NCBI RefSeq assembly: GCF_003031405.1
Contig: NZ_CP020469.1
Location: forward strand, 1,612,001 to 1,676,000
From: Halomonas sp. 'Soap Lake #6'
GTDB taxonomy: Bacteria > Pseudomonadota > Gammaproteobacteria > Pseudomonadales > Halomonadaceae
Direction of reading: 5' to 3'
Length of the DNA stretch: 64,000 bases
Shown here: in pieces, positions 26,663 to 38,565 of the stretch
How positions within the stretch are numbered: the stretch's first letter is position 1
How the letters are laid out: every line of letters starts with the position of its first letter
Program-made: the position numbers and the translations under genes
Notes under the pieces: generated by a model
Seen by the model: only the letters and a program-made list of their open reading frames with translations
Database searches by the model: none
What the model was told of the DNA's origin: nothing

Positions 26663-28519
26663 ATGGGAAAGCAACGCCGGTGGCCCGTAGCCACTAAAGC
26701 AGCCTGTTTTATGGTGCTGCCATTATTCACGTTGAGCCCTACTTCCTGGGCATTAAATGCAGCGATCAGTGGTGTCAGTAGTCAGGTGGAAACTAATATC
26801 GATGCTTATTTACAAAGTATCGACGAAGAACAGTACACAGATGTACGACTAGAAGGTGTAATCAGGCAGCGTACCCGCGAAGCAATGCGTGTATATGGAT
26901 ATTATGAGCCTGATATTACGGTTGAACTTGATAAAACGCCTGTCGCAGTGCGAATCGAACCAGGCCCCCAAGTTAAAATTGAAGTCCTGTCGGTCAATAT
27001 TGAAGGGGATGCACAGCATGATCGCCCATTTCAGGATGCACTTGAAAACTTTCCTTTGCGGGAAGGTGATCCATTGCAGCATGCGCCCTGGGACCGGTTG
27101 CGTAATCAATTTTCCAGCTTAGCCATTGAGCGAGGGTACTTCGACTCGGGGTTTACTGACCGCCGAATGGAAGTGAGGCCTTATCTTGAAAGTGCTCGTC
27201 TTTATATGGACTTCAATAGTGGGCCGCGCTATCAATTTGGTAACACGTCAATTCGGGGGAGCCACATTGACCCCGAGCGCCTTCGCCACATGCAGACCTA
27301 TGAAGCGGGTGATCCCTACCTTGCTGAGTCCATTGCCCGATACAACCAGCGTTTAGCAGAGACCGGCTGGTTTAGCTCGGTGACTGTCCGCCCTCGGTTG
27401 GATACGGCCCAGGAACTTACCATTACTCCACCTAGTGGAGGAGCTCCTTGGTGGAGTGAGGCGACTGCGTCTCAACCTCAACGCCCACGCCTTTCTGGTG
27501 CGGCGCTTGCAAGTGCATTAAGCCTTAATCGACGCGATGAAGATGATACTCGTTTGCCTATCGATGTTAGCGTTGAGCCAGCTGACCGCCACCAATTCGA
27601 GGTGGGTATTGGTTATGCGACGGATGTCGGACCCCGGTTACGTTTTGGTTGGCAGCAACCCTGGATAAATCGCTTCGGACATAGCTTAAATCACGATCTT
27701 TATATTTCGGCGCCTGAACAGCGTTTCAGCGGTGTTTACAACATACCACTGGAAGATCCTATTCGTGATAACTATCGCCTTCAGTATGGGGTGCGTAACC
27801 GAGATGACAGCGACACCCGGTCTCTAGAAGGCACGGTGGAAATTGCACGTCGTTGGGAGTTTGAGAATCGTTGGGTGCAAACGCTTTATTTTCGTACCAC
27901 CTATGAAGATTTTACCCAGGGTGGCGTTTCAGATGAAGTCTGGCTCTTCTATCCGGGCATCCAATGGTCACGGACTCGTGCTCAGCCTCAACGTTTTCCT
28001 CTTTGGGGGGATCGCCAGCAGCTTTCCATTGAGTATTCAGATACCGCATGGAAATCTGACGCCCAGTTTGCCCGGCTAACCGGTGATACTGAATGGATTC
28101 GTACCATTGGCAACGATAATCGGTTTTTGGCCAGGTTGAGCATTGGCGCCATTGAAACCCATGATTTTGATAAGTTACCGCCCTCATTACGCTTCTTCGC
28201 CGGTGGCGATCGTAGCGTTCGGGGCTACTCCTATGAAAGCTTATCGCCAAGAAACGAAGAAGGGCGCCTGCGGGGCGGTCAGCAAATGCTGACCTCAACG
28301 CTCGAATACCAACGCCGTGTGAAGGACAACTGGTGGGCTGCAACCTTTGTGGATAGTGGAGATGCATTTGATAACTGGGGGCCAGAAGATCTCAAAACCG
28401 GTGCAGGTGTTGGGGTGAGGTGGGTATCGCCGGTAGGCCCCATTCGCGTTGATGTTGCTCATCCCTTCGATAACGATGACGACTGGCGTTTGCATTTTTC
28501 CATTGGCCCGGAATTCTAG
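26663..28519 (+). CDS. tamA: Translocation and assembly module outer-membrane protein TamA
   Basis: The 618-residue Omp85-family protein has a signal peptide (to about residue 31, SPTSWA), three POTRA domains (about 33-265) and a C-terminal 16-strand beta-barrel (about 295-618) ending in phenylalanine (SIGPEF), the usual signal for barrel assembly. The conserved barrel-loop motif appears as FFAGGDRSVRGYSYESLSP (about 510). TamA works with TamB to insert some outer-membrane proteins and to move phospholipids to the outer membrane. tamB starts 9 bases later. Confidence 0.94.
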   Translation: MGKQRRWPVATKAACFMVLPLFTLSPTSWALNAAISGVSSQVETNIDAYLQSIDEEQYTDVRLEGVIRQRTREAMRVYGYYEPDITVELDKTPVAVRIEPGPQVKIEVLSVNIEGDAQHDRPFQDALENFPLREGDPLQHAPWDRLRNQFSSLAIERGYFDSGFTDRRMEVRPYLESARLYMDFNSGPRYQFGNTSIRGSHIDPERLRHMQTYEAGDPYLAESIARYNQRLAETGWFSSVTVRPRLDTAQELTITPPSGGAPWWSEATASQPQRPRLSGAALASALSLNRRDEDDTRLPIDVSVEPADRHQFEVGIGYATDVGPRLRFGWQQPWINRFGHSLNHDLYISAPEQRFSGVYNIPLEDPIRDNYRLQYGVRNRDDSDTRSLEGTVEIARRWEFENRWVQTLYFRTTYEDFTQGGVSDEVWLFYPGIQWSRTRAQPQRFPLWGDRQQLSIEYSDTAWKSDAQFARLTGDTEWIRTIGNDNRFLARLSIGAIETHDFDKLPPSLRFFAGGDRSVRGYSYESLSPRNEEGRLRGGQQMLTSTLEYQRRVKDNWWAATFVDSGDAFDNWGPEDLKTGAGVGVRWVSPVGPIRVDVAHPFDNDDDWRLHFSIGPEF

Positions 28520-28528
28520 GAGAGTATT

Positions 28529-31500
28529 TTGGCTAAGGTTGATTCAGCAGAACCCGCAAAGCGTCAGTTACTCTCGCCTAAACGGCGTCTGTGGTTAGTG
28601 GTGTGGAGCTTCATACGGTTACTTATCGTAGTGCCTCTATGGCTGTTTGGCCTAGTAGCACTACTATTGGGTGTAGCGCTATCGCCCTGGGGCACGGGAG
28701 TGTTGTTCTCACAAGGTGAGCAGCGGGGCTATTTCACTTTTGAGCACCAGGAGGGAGCACTACTTGATCGCTTTACCTTGCGGGGCTTTCGGCTCGAGCT
28801 TGGTGATACCCGCATCCATATTGATGATTTTGAGTTAGCTTGGGCGGACGACTGCTTGCTCTCTGGTCGTCTTTGTTTAGAAACCTTGCGACTCGAGGGG
28901 GCGGATGTTCGACTGGGTAGCGGAGACGATGTAGAAGAGGCTGATGACGATTCAGGTGGTCTCGCTCGTATCCAGCTGCCGTTTCCTATTGAACTGCGTT
29001 CTATTGAAGTAAATAACGCTCATGTGGAACTGGCAGATGGGACACGCATCACCTGGGATGCCTTTACTACCTCAGCCGTGGCGGAAAAAAGCCTAGTTCG
29101 CATTGCCTCCACTGAGCTTATCAGGCCAACACTGTACCTACCGCCGTCGACTGGCGATCAGCTCACCCAGGGTGTTGAAACACCGCTGACGGCTGAAGGT
29201 ATTGACGGCGCTATCGCTGTTTTGCAGCCCATAGCCGATGATATTTCCGCTGTTGCTCAGCCTGGCCCCTTGGCTGCTGATGGACGTATAGAACTGCCGG
29301 AAATCACTCTACCCATCGACGTCCAAGTTGAAGCCCTAACCGTATCTGATTTCAACTTGGAGGGGGCGTTTGCTTACCATGTAGAACGCTTAACATTAGA
29401 AGCAGAAACACAGGGCAATCGCATAACGGTCAAGACCCTGGAAGTGTTAACACCCGATGCTCAAGTAACGCTTGTCGCTACGACTGCGTTAGAAGGGGAT
29501 TATCCGCTGGAGGCACGTTTAACCGCAGAGCTTTTCTTGCCAGAGCTTTTCCCAGAGCTGGAGGGGGAGGAGGTCGTGCTTGAGCTATCAGGTGATCTTG
29601 CAGAACTTTACGCTAATTTAGCAGTAACTGGAGTGGTGAACGCAAACTTAACTGCTCAAGCCGACGCACTATCGTCAACTATACCCTTTGCAGCTCGGTT
29701 ACAAAGCGATAGCTTACAATGGCCGTTAACCTCTCCCGATGGTGAAGAGCAAGAGGTCTATTCACTTGAGTCGCTAGACCTTTCTGTTACAGGTAGCTTG
29801 GAGGCTTATCAGTTATCGCTGGGTGTTACTGCACAAGGGCCGCAAGTACCTTCAACGCAGATCAATGTTAGCGGTGATGGGGATCTTACTTCGTTCCGAT
29901 GGGAGCAGTTGGCGTTACGCGTTGATGAAAGTGTGCTGCATAGCCAGGGGCAAATTAATTGGGCTGCACCTATACAAATTGATACGCGTATCCAGCTTGA
30001 ACAGTTTGATCCTGCGCACTTTGTCGACGACCTTAATGGGCGCCTTAACGGAGATATTGCCTTAAGTGTGCGGCAACTAGATGAACTTTGGGAAGTGAGT
30101 GTGCCCAGTCTAGCTATCGAGGGTGACCTGCAGGAATACCCCCTCACTTTACAGGCAGCCTTAGAGGCAAATAGTAATCTTGAAGTCGATATTCAAGAAT
30201 TTCTGTTTACACAAGGACAAAACCGACTAACTGCTTTTGGGCAGGTTAGCCAGGAGGCGATGTCCCTTGAGGCTGAAATAGCACTGCGTGAGTTACAAGC
30301 ACTACATCCCGAACTAGCGGGCACGCTGACAGGCAATATACAAGCGAGCGGCAGTTTTACTCAACCTGCACTTATTGCCCGCTTATCTGGAAGTAACCTG
30401 CGCTTTGCTGATAACCAAATTGAGCAGTTGTCGCTCGACGCAGACGTGCAAGGACTGGACGACCCAAGGTTAGAGGTGGATCTAGGTTTACAGCAGGTTA
30501 ATGCAGGAGGGCAGTTACTTTCCAGCGTATCATTGGAGCTGGATGGCCATCTTTCTCAGCATACGCTATCGATAAACGTGCAAGGTGGTTCCAACAGTGT
30601 GCTAACTCGCGCACAGCTTGCCTTAAATGGCCGTTTTGATCAGCAACGTCAGCTGTATCAAGGGCGTTTAACTCCACTGGAAATTGATTCCGAGGCAGGT
30701 GATATCAGGTTAGTAGCACCTCTGGATCTTAGTTATAACTTAGACAGTGGGCAAGCGCAGCTATCTCCGTTTTGTATCCGCCGGGAGCAGGGGGGGCTTG
30801 TATGTTCCGAAGAGTCTATCGAAGCCTCTGCTCAGCAGGGGCGTGCGGTGCTAAGTGTGCGTGAAGTGCCTATGGAAATGCTTGAGCCTTTCCTTCCCGA
30901 AGAGTGGAGTTTTGAAGGTGATACTACTGCCGATGTGGTTGCTTCTTGGCGTCAAGGTGGTGCGCAGTGGCAGGCTGAGGTGCAACTGCTCAGTGAGCTC
31001 GCCATTACTGCTATCAATGACTACGGACAACCTGTCCAACTGCCGATTATTAATCTAAATGCTCAGATAGATGCCAATCAAGCGCGGGCTGATGCCAATA
31101 TAGCGCTATCGCTCTCTGAGGCCGGGGATCTCTCACTAAATCTTTCGGTAAACGATCCATTGGGACAAGGTGCGCTCGCAGGTGAGCTGCGTGCAAATAA
31201 CCTGTCTCTTGAGCCATACCGCCCCATGGTGGTTGAAATGGACCGCCTGGAAGGAATGCTAAACGGCAGTGTGCAAATTAGCGGCACGACCAGTCAGCCT
31301 GACCTACAGGGAGAGCTTGCATTACGCAACATTCGTGTCCATGGCCTGGATATTCCTGTTGATGTGCAAGATGGTGCTCTGGTGGTCTCTTTTGATGGTG
31401 AGCAAGGAGACATTGACGGCTTTTTAGCCGCAGAACGCGGACGCCTGAATATCTCAGGTGATGCTTATTGGCCGACTGGTAACGATTGGCGAATTGGTGT

Positions 31501-32536
31501 TGATCTGAATGCGACACAGGAGCCGTTATTGATTGTAGTGCCACAATTTGGGCGCCTGGAGGCAGCACCGGATATACGTATTCGTATTACACCTGAACTG
31601 TTACAAGTGCGTGGCAATGTCGATTTGCCGTGGGCTCGATTAACGCTTGGAGATTTACCCTCCTCCGCAATTTCACCAAGTGCTGATGAAATTATTATTA
31701 CCGAACGCGATGACCGAGAAGCTGAGCGTTTGGCTCAGCAGCGCGCTATTAGTGGCGAGACTAGCGCCGCCGATGAATTAGCACAAACAGGAATGGCGCT
31801 CGATGTACTAATCACGTTAACGCTGGGCAGAGATATGCTGTTTTCAGCCTATGGGCTTGAATCTGGCTTAGGGGGCACGCTAGAAATTCGCCAGGGCAGT
31901 GGCGCATTGCAGCTGTTTGGTGATGTCAGCTTGGTCGATGGGCGTTTCCAAGCGTTCGGGCAGGATTTGCTGATACGGCGAGGACAGGTGCTATTTAGCG
32001 GCCCTCCCGGCTTACCGGTACTGGATTTCGACGCTGTACGTAATCCAGATATTACCGAGGATGATGTTATTGCTGGTCTTCGGGTAACCGGGAATGCTGA
32101 AGAGCCTAATGTATCTATCTTCTCCGAACCTCCCATGGATGAGACTCGTGCACTATCTTATCTTTTGAGAGGCCGTGCTCCAGATGCTTCAGGTGGTGGA
32201 ATAGATAGCGCTTTAACCACGGCACTGATAGGCATGTCTCTTGGCCGCACAGGGAGTGCTGTCGGGTCTATTGGTGAAGCCTTCGGTATCTCTGATTTGA
32301 CGCTGGATACCACGGGAGCGGGTGATGATAGCCAAGTGGCGTTAAGTGGGCAGTTAACCGATGATATTCGGATTAGCTACGGCGTGGGAATTTTCTCGCC
32401 TATAGCAGAACTCACTCTTCGCTATACGCTCTGGCGTAATTTATATGTACAAGCGGTTTCGGGGGCTAATCAAGCGGTGGATTTAATTTACACGTTTTCC
32501 CGCTCTGGCAATCCCGACATTTACCCACGGCAATAA
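28529..32536 (+). CDS. tamB: Translocation and assembly module inner-membrane protein TamB
   Basis: The 1335-residue AsmA-like protein has an N-terminal signal anchor (about residues 24-52, [21 protein letters not shown]), a very long beta-rich body expected to form a hydrophobic groove across the periplasm, and the C-terminal TamB/DUF490 domain (about 960-1335, with [20 protein letters not shown] and [12 protein letters not shown]). It is thought to carry phospholipids or barrel substrates to TamA. The start is a TTG preceded by AGGAGAG. Length matches known TamB proteins. Confidence 0.94.
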   Translation: MAKVDSAEPAKRQLLSPKRRLWLVVWSFIRLLIVVPLWLFGLVALLLGVALSPWGTGVLFSQGEQRGYFTFEHQEGALLDRFTLRGFRLELGDTRIHIDDFELAWADDCLLSGRLCLETLRLEGADVRLGSGDDVEEADDDSGGLARIQLPFPIELRSIEVNNAHVELADGTRITWDAFTTSAVAEKSLVRIASTELIRPTLYLPPSTGDQLTQGVETPLTAEGIDGAIAVLQPIADDISAVAQPGPLAADGRIELPEITLPIDVQVEALTVSDFNLEGAFAYHVERLTLEAETQGNRITVKTLEVLTPDAQVTLVATTALEGDYPLEARLTAELFLPELFPELEGEEVVLELSGDLAELYANLAVTGVVNANLTAQADALSSTIPFAARLQSDSLQWPLTSPDGEEQEVYSLESLDLSVTGSLEAYQLSLGVTAQGPQVPSTQINVSGDGDLTSFRWEQLALRVDESVLHSQGQINWAAPIQIDTRIQLEQFDPAHFVDDLNGRLNGDIALSVRQLDELWEVSVPSLAIEGDLQEYPLTLQAALEANSNLEVDIQEFLFTQGQNRLTAFGQVSQEAMSLEAEIALRELQALHPELAGTLTGNIQASGSFTQPALIARLSGSNLRFADNQIEQLSLDADVQGLDDPRLEVDLGLQQVNAGGQLLSSVSLELDGHLSQHTLSINVQGGSNSVLTRAQLALNGRFDQQRQLYQGRLTPLEIDSEAGDIRLVAPLDLSYNLDSGQAQLSPFCIRREQGGLVCSEESIEASAQQGRAVLSVREVPMEMLEPFLPEEWSFEGDTTADVVASWRQGGAQWQAEVQLLSELAITAINDYGQPVQLPIINLNAQIDANQARADANIALSLSEAGDLSLNLSVNDPLGQGALAGELRANNLSLEPYRPMVVEMDRLEGMLNGSVQISGTTSQPDLQGELALRNIRVHGLDIPVDVQDGALVVSFDGEQGDIDGFLAAERGRLNISGDAYWPTGNDWRIGVDLNATQEPLLIVVPQFGRLEAAPDIRIRITPELLQVRGNVDLPWARLTLGDLPSSAISPSADEIIITERDDREAERLAQQRAISGETSAADELAQTGMALDVLITLTLGRDMLFSAYGLESGLGGTLEIRQGSGALQLFGDVSLVDGRFQAFGQDLLIRRGQVLFSGPPGLPVLDFDAVRNPDITEDDVIAGLRVTGNAEEPNVSIFSEPPMDETRALSYLLRGRAPDASGGGIDSALTTALIGMSLGRTGSAVGSIGEAFGISDLTLDTTGAGDDSQVALSGQLTDDIRISYGVGIFSPIAELTLRYTLWRNLYVQAVSGANQAVDLIYTFSRSGNPDIYPRQ

Positions 32537-32547
32537 AAGAGGGCGTT

Positions 32548-33165
32548 ATGACGCTATTTTCTGAAAATCCGACTGTGCCAACAGGACGTAAAGCGCCTAT
32601 CGAAACCAGTGAAACACACACCATCACTGGGCATGCGATGCATCCGCCTTTTCCTGAAGGGTATGAAGATATAGTCGTGGGAATGGGGTGCTTCTGGGGG
32701 GTAGAGCGCTTGTTTTGGCAGCAGCCAGGTGTGTATATAACGGCTGCGGGTTACGCAGGTGGTTCGACTCCCAACCCAACCTACCAAGAAACGTGTACCG
32801 GCCGCACAGGTCATACCGAAGTTGTTCGTGTGATCTATGACCCGAAACAAGTGTCATTGGACACCCTATTGCAAATTTTTTGGGAGCAGCATGATCCCAC
32901 GCAGGGTGATCGCCAAGGGAATGATATTGGTAGCCAGTATCGCTCTGCGATTTATACGACCACTGATGTGCAGCTGGCCACAGCTAAACGCAGCGCTGAT
33001 GCATACCAGCAAGCGCTTGACCGTTCAGGTAAAGGAGCCATTACCACTGAAATTAAGCCATTAGATACGTTTTACTATGCAGAGGCTTATCACCAGCAGT
33101 ATTTAGCTAAAAACCCAAATGGTTACTGCGGGTTGAAGGGGACGGGTGTCACTTGCCCCATTTGA
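32548..33165 (+). CDS. msrA: Peptide methionine sulfoxide reductase MsrA
   Basis: The 205-residue enzyme reduces the S form of methionine sulfoxide in proteins and free methionine. The active-site [12 protein letters not shown] lies at about residue 47 (catalytic cysteine), the substrate motif at [25 protein letters not shown] (quoted in part: [14 protein letters not shown]), and recycling cysteines at the C-terminus ([15 protein letters not shown]). It has the N-terminal extension seen in Escherichia coli MsrA. It starts 11 bases after tamB, so oxidative repair is co-transcribed with the envelope module here. Confidence 0.96.
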   Translation: MTLFSENPTVPTGRKAPIETSETHTITGHAMHPPFPEGYEDIVVGMGCFWGVERLFWQQPGVYITAAGYAGGSTPNPTYQETCTGRTGHTEVVRVIYDPKQVSLDTLLQIFWEQHDPTQGDRQGNDIGSQYRSAIYTTTDVQLATAKRSADAYQQALDRSGKGAITTEIKPLDTFYYAEAYHQQYLAKNPNGYCGLKGTGVTCPI

Positions 33166-33184
33166 TAAGTCGGAGTAATCAAAT

Positions 33185-33697
33185 ATGCAACGCTTAATTC
33201 GTGGTACGGCGCTTATCAGCTTAGCTACTGCAGCCATAATGCATGCTACTTCGGCATTCTCAACGGATGAAGGCGCAACTCCTCAGCAGCCACTTGCCTT
33301 AGAGGATTCGCCTTTTTCCAGTGAGCGAGAGGCTGTTGCTTGGCGGCAAGAAGAGCTGAAAGATTTAGAACGCTTACTGCGCCAGCTCCGATTTGACTTG
33401 GTCAATAACCGCGATGCTCGTGGTGCAGCCCCTCGTCTTGTCGAGCTGCAACAGCGTGCAACTCCTGAGTACTTCTTGCCGGCGTTTATTGAAGGCACTC
33501 ATGGCCGTGGTTCAGATGCGCGCCCCGCAATCTGGCAAGAGTGGGACGAATTCGCTGCAGGCTTTCGTGATCTTGAACAGAAGGTCGCAGAGTTAGTAAG
33601 TGCCGCTGAACAAGAGGATTATCGTGCAGCTACACGAGCGTTCTCGGATGTAAGTCTAAGCTGCCGTAGTTGTCACCGCGCTTATCGGCATAATTAG
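33185..33697 (+). CDS. Cytochrome c' family protein
   Basis: The 170-residue protein has a signal peptide (to about residue 26, ATSAFS), a helical body, and a single heme-attachment motif very near the C-terminus (SLSCRSCHRAYRHN, CxxCH about residue 159). This position is the hallmark of the four-helix cytochrome c' family. Such proteins bind nitric oxide and may protect against it. Cell location is periplasmic. It lies 20 bases after msrA. The body is poorly conserved, so the family call rests on the heme position and helical content. Confidence 0.8.
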   Translation: MQRLIRGTALISLATAAIMHATSAFSTDEGATPQQPLALEDSPFSSEREAVAWRQEELKDLERLLRQLRFDLVNNRDARGAAPRLVELQQRATPEYFLPAFIEGTHGRGSDARPAIWQEWDEFAAGFRDLEQKVAELVSAAEQEDYRAATRAFSDVSLSCRSCHRAYRHN

Positions 33698-33726
33698 TAA
33701 GCGGATAAGCGCGGCTATTGCCAACG

Positions 33727-34374
33727 TTAGTCGCCTGGCTGGATGCGGTCGATGCGGTAGAGTGTTTCGACCTGGTCTAGGCCGCTAATCGTGCATCGTA
33801 GATCTTTAACGCGGCCATCACTTAGTCCATAGACCCAGCCATGTACCGAGATTTTCTGGCCGCGTTGCCAAGCGCGCTGTAAAATTTTGGTGCGGCACAA
33901 GCTATTAACCTGCGCCTTAACGTTCAACTCGCACATGCGGTCAATCTGGTCTTCTATCGGCAGATGCTCAAGTGAGTCACGGTGACGATTATACTGTTCT
34001 CGAACAGAGTGAAGCCAATAATCAACGACGCCGCACTCGCTGCCTGTTACCGCCGCTTTAATACCACCACAGCCATAATGCCCCACAATCATCACATGGC
34101 TGACCTTAAGAACGTCGACGGCATACTGCACCACAGAAAGCGCATTCATATCAGTATGGTGGAGTAGGTTAGCTACGTTTCGGTGAACAAATACTTCGCC
34201 TGGTGGCAGCGAGATGATCTGATTCGCGGGTACACGGCTATCAGAGCAACCAATCCATAAGTAATCAGGATTTTGTTGGTTGGAGAGGCGTTTAAAGTAC
34301 TCTGGATCCTCTTCGCACATGCGCTCAGCCCAAGCGCGATTGTTTTCGAGGAGCGTCGCAATAGGGTCAGGCAT
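33727..34374 (-). CDS. can: Beta-class carbonic anhydrase
   Basis: The 215-residue zinc enzyme interconverts CO2 and bicarbonate. Zinc and catalytic residues are in CSDSRVPANQI (Cys42, Asp44, Arg46 region) and GHYGCGGIKAAV (His98, Cys101 region). Length and sequence match Escherichia coli Can (YadF). It is convergent with the cytochrome c' gene and divergent from gor. It probably supplies bicarbonate for carboxylations at low CO2. Confidence 0.96.
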   Translation of the reverse strand: MPDPIATLLENNRAWAERMCEEDPEYFKRLSNQQNPDYLWIGCSDSRVPANQIISLPPGEVFVHRNVANLLHHTDMNALSVVQYAVDVLKVSHVMIVGHYGCGGIKAAVTGSECGVVDYWLHSVREQYNRHRDSLEHLPIEDQIDRMCELNVKAQVNSLCRTKILQRAWQRGQKISVHGWVYGLSDGRVKDLRCTISGLDQVETLYRIDRIQPGD

Positions 34375-34537
34375 GGAATCTCCGTAGGATGAAATTATCA
34401 GGTTGGAAGGCGCTAGACATCAGTAATAGTAGCGCGTCGTTAATTCAGAGTAGGGGTTTTAACCTTCCCAGTATGTAAGGTCAATCTTCAGTTTACCGCC
34501 AGCGTCAATAATTTGGCGCTGCAGATAGGAGTCAACC

Positions 34538-35920
34538 ATGCCAGCAGATGCTAATTACGAATATGATTTATTTATCATTGGCGCCGGATCAGGCGGAGTT
34601 CGTGCTGCCCGTATGGCTGCCGCTACAGGGGCGCGGGTAGCCGTTGCAGAAGAACGCTACTTAGGTGGGACTTGCGTCAATGTCGGATGTGTCCCCAAAA
34701 AGCTCTACTCATACGCCGCCCACTTTCACGATAGTTTCATGGATGCTGCTGGCTTTGGCTGGAAGCTCCCTGAGGCCGCTGTGTTTGACTGGCCAACGCT
34801 GCGGGATAGTAAAACCCTCGAAATCAAACGATTGAACGGCATCTACCAGAGGATGCTGGAAGGTGCTGGTGTCACTTTATTCAACTCCAGAGCCACACTG
34901 GTTGACGCGCATACTATTTCAATAACGCGAGAAGGTAGGGTGACCCAGGTCACTGCTAAACAAATATTATTGGCGACGGGAGGGTGGCCTTGGGTGCCTA
35001 GCTTTCCAGGCAGCGAATACGCGCTTAATTCAAACCAAATATTTGATTTAGAAGCCTTCCCAAAGCGCTTTCTAGTATTGGGTGGCGGCTATATTGCGGT
35101 TGAGTTTGCCAGTATTTTTAACGGGTTAGGCAGTAATACACACCTCATTTACCGCGGTGAGCTATTTTTAAAAGGCTTCGATCAAGAAGTTCGTGAGTTC
35201 ACCCGCGACGAGATGGTCAAAAAAGGCGTTAATCTCCATTTTGAAGCTAATATTCAGCGAATTGAGCCTAGCGGCAGTGCGTTCAACGTATACCTCACGA
35301 CTGGAGAGATGCTAGAAGTTGATGCCGTTCTCGCCGCGACTGGGCGCCGGGTAAATATTGAAGGCTTAGGATTAGACGCATTGGGAGTAGCATTAGATGA
35401 GAACGGGAAAATTTCTGTTAATAATCGCTATGAAACGACAGTTCCTTCGATATTAGCCTTGGGGGATTTAACAGCAGGTCCTGAACTTACCCCTATCGCC
35501 TTGGCTGAAGCGATGCAATTGGTGGACATTCACTTTAATAAAATGGATCTTCAGCCATTAGATTACACCACCGTGCCTACAGCTGTGTTTTGCCACCCTA
35601 ATATCGGTACGGTTGGGCTCACCGAGGAAGTCGCTCGAAAGAAATATTCTAAAATCCGTGTGTATCGCACCGACTTCAGACCCATGAAGCATACGCTTTC
35701 GGGAAGCTCTGAGCGTGTGCTGATGAAGCTGATCGTTAATGATGAGAACGATGTCGTGCTAGGTGCTCACATGGTGGGTGACGAGGCGGGCGAGCTCATC
35801 CAGGGGATTGCGATAGCCGTAAAGGCTGGGCTTACCAAGAGCGATTTCGATCGCACAGTAGGCATTCATCCAACGGGTGCTGAAGAGTTTGTCACAATGC
35901 GCACGCCCTCACGCTACTAA
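34538..35920 (+). CDS. gor: Glutathione-disulfide reductase
   Basis: The 460-residue flavoprotein reduces GSSG with NADPH. It has the FAD-binding motif (LFIIGAGSGGVRAARMAA, about residue 10), the redox disulfide GGTCVNVGCVPKKLYSYAA (Cys45/Cys50 region), the NADPH motif LGGGYIAVEFASIFNGLG (about 178), and the C-terminal interface motif with the catalytic HPTGAEEFVTM. The exact match of the interface tail favours glutathione reductase over lipoamide or mercuric reductases. A terminator follows, and the stop codon opens a 15-bp repeat. Confidence 0.94.
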   Translation: MPADANYEYDLFIIGAGSGGVRAARMAAATGARVAVAEERYLGGTCVNVGCVPKKLYSYAAHFHDSFMDAAGFGWKLPEAAVFDWPTLRDSKTLEIKRLNGIYQRMLEGAGVTLFNSRATLVDAHTISITREGRVTQVTAKQILLATGGWPWVPSFPGSEYALNSNQIFDLEAFPKRFLVLGGGYIAVEFASIFNGLGSNTHLIYRGELFLKGFDQEVREFTRDEMVKKGVNLHFEANIQRIEPSGSAFNVYLTTGEMLEVDAVLAATGRRVNIEGLGLDALGVALDENGKISVNNRYETTVPSILALGDLTAGPELTPIALAEAMQLVDIHFNKMDLQPLDYTTVPTAVFCHPNIGTVGLTEEVARKKYSKIRVYRTDFRPMKHTLSGSSERVLMKLIVNDENDVVLGAHMVGDEAGELIQGIAIAVKAGLTKSDFDRTVGIHPTGAEEFVTMRTPSRY

Positions 35921-35955
35921 GTTGGTTAACTACAAGTTGGTTAACTACAAGCTGG
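35919..35955 (+). repeat. 15-bp tandem duplication starting in the gor stop codon
   Basis: AAGTTGGTTAACTAC occurs at 35919-35933 and 35934-35948, followed by a partial third copy to 35955. The repeat starts within the TAA stop (35918-35920) and adds further in-frame TAA codons at 35927 and 35942. Confidence 0.95.
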
Positions 35956-35969
35956 CTATTCTCATATTG

Positions 35970-35992
35970 GGCGGGCTTAGGCCCGCCTTTTT
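35970..35992 (+). terminator. Intrinsic terminator after gor
   Basis: GGCGGGC and GCCCGCC form a perfect 7-bp stem with a TTAG loop, followed by five T. Confidence 0.93.
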
Positions 35993-36050
35993 ATGTCGTG
36001 CACTTGGCAGCAATTGATCTAGGCTTTTACTCATCTCCCTAACGGGAAAG

Positions 36051-36106
36051 CCCTTGGCCAGAGGGTTTTTCCAGTAATTATAATATTAAATTATGGAAAC
36101 CAAGGG
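36051..36106. promoter_or_regulatory. Long interrupted dyad upstream of ectABC
   Basis: CCCTTGG (36051-36057) pairs with CCAAGGG (36100-36106), and inside it TTTCCA-g-TAATT (36068-36079) pairs with AATTATGGAAA (36089-36099), with one bulged G. The AT-rich centre contains a TATAAT (36079-36084). The dyad ends 17 bases before the main -35 box, so it may be an operator, a second promoter, or a structured DNA element. Confidence 0.5.
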
Positions 36107-36123
36107 TAAGGATAATATGGATT

Positions 36124-36152
36124 TTGAATTGCTCATAATCAGCTGTTATAAT
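36124..36152 (+). promoter_or_regulatory. Sigma-70-type promoter for ectABC
   Basis: TTGAAT (36124-36129) and TATAAT (36147-36152) are separated by exactly 17 bases, a near-consensus sigma-70 promoter 33 bases before the ectA ATG. In Halomonas elongata ectA is likewise read from sigma-70 and sigma-38 promoters. Confidence 0.75.
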
Positions 36153-36184
36153 GAGCGTCAAATTCGCTACAGCGAAGCATAACC

Positions 36185-36763
36185 ATGAGTACGCCAACCA
36201 AACCTTTTACACCCTCTGCTGACCTCGCGCGACCCACTGTCGCTGACGCGGTTGTTGGTCACTCGGAAACACCACTGTTTATCCGCAAACCTAATGCAGA
36301 TGATGGCTGGGGGATTTTTGAGCTTATAAGAGCTTGCCCACCTCTTGATGTGAACTCTGCCTATGCCTACTTGCTATTAGCAACGCAGTTTCGCGACACC
36401 TGTGCTGTAGCAACTAATGAAGAGGGCGAAATTGTTGGCTTTGTCTCAGGCTATGTAAAAGACAATGCGCCTGATACCTATTTTTTATGGCAGGTTGCAG
36501 TCGGTGAAAAGGCGCGTGGGACAGGATTAGCACGGCGCTTGGTCGAAGCAATCATGTCTCGGCCTGAGCTTATGAATGTACACCATTTAGAAACTACTAT
36601 TACTCCCGATAATCAAGCTTCATGGGGGTTGTTTCGTCGTCTTGCGGCTCGTTGGCAAGCCCCTCTTAATAGCCGCGAATATTTCTCTACTGAACAGCTG
36701 GGTGGAGAGCACGACCCGGAAAACTTAGTCCGTATTGGCCCGTTTCACACCAATACTATTTAA
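36185..36763 (+). CDS. ectA: L-2,4-diaminobutyrate acetyltransferase EctA
   Basis: The 192-residue GNAT enzyme acetylates diaminobutyrate at the gamma amino group, the second step of ectoine synthesis. The acetyl-CoA loop is VGEKARGTGLARRLVEAI (about residue 108), with typical EctA phrases DGWGIFELIRACPPLDVNSAY (quoted in part: IFELIRACPPLDVNSAY) and ETTITPDNQASWGLFRRLA. Ectoine is the main compatible solute in Halomonas. It starts the ectABC operon, with ectB 77 bases downstream. Confidence 0.97.
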   Translation: MSTPTKPFTPSADLARPTVADAVVGHSETPLFIRKPNADDGWGIFELIRACPPLDVNSAYAYLLLATQFRDTCAVATNEEGEIVGFVSGYVKDNAPDTYFLWQVAVGEKARGTGLARRLVEAIMSRPELMNVHHLETTITPDNQASWGLFRRLAARWQAPLNSREYFSTEQLGGEHDPENLVRIGPFHTNTI

Positions 36764-36810
36764 GTTTCGTTTTCCGCTCACATTGACCCAGCTTGCTCTA
36801 TGCCTGCTAG

Positions 36811-38109
<1,299 letters not shown>

Positions 38110-38126
38110 TTTTAAGGAGCACTCAC

Positions 38127-38516
38127 ATGATTGTTCGCAATATTGAAGAAGCACGCAAAACAGACCGCCTGGTAACCGCAGAAAACGGAAATTGGGACAG
38201 TACGCGCCTTGTTTTGGCAAACGATGGTGGTAACTTTTCTTTTCACATTACCCGCATTTTTGAGGGTACTGAGACGCATATTCACTATAAACATCACTAT
38301 GAGTCTGTGTACTGCATTGAAGGTGAGGGTGAGGTTGAAACGTTAGCCGATGGTAAAATTTGGCCAATTAAGCCAGGTGATATTTACATCCTTGATCAGC
38401 ATGATGAGCATCTGCTGCGTGCTCATAAGACCATGCATTTGGCGTGTGTTTTCACTCCTCCCATTACTGGCAACGAAGTACATCAAGAGGACGGTTCATA
38501 CGCACCAGCCGAGTAG
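38127..38516 (+). CDS. ectC: Ectoine synthase EctC
   Basis: The 129-residue cupin closes N-gamma-acetyl-diaminobutyrate to ectoine. Metal-binding and cupin features include [20 protein letters not shown] (about residues 51-70) and [11 protein letters not shown] (about 91-101). The start at 38127 has AAGGAG upstream and gives the family length; the longer frame overlaps the end of ectB. No ectD (hydroxylase) follows here. A terminator lies 50 bases downstream. Confidence 0.97.
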   Translation: MIVRNIEEARKTDRLVTAENGNWDSTRLVLANDGGNFSFHITRIFEGTETHIHYKHHYESVYCIEGEGEVETLADGKIWPIKPGDIYILDQHDEHLLRAHKTMHLACVFTPPITGNEVHQEDGSYAPAE

Positions 38517-38565
38517 CCGACGTTGTTATTGCGTTGTAAAACGCTGATGTGGAGTAACTGAATAA

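Noticed and set aside
36040..36070. Terminator-like hairpin CCCT...AGGG with T run upstream of ectA
   Set aside because: The stem is only four pairs and the same bases fit the larger dyad better; the gor terminator already lies just upstream.
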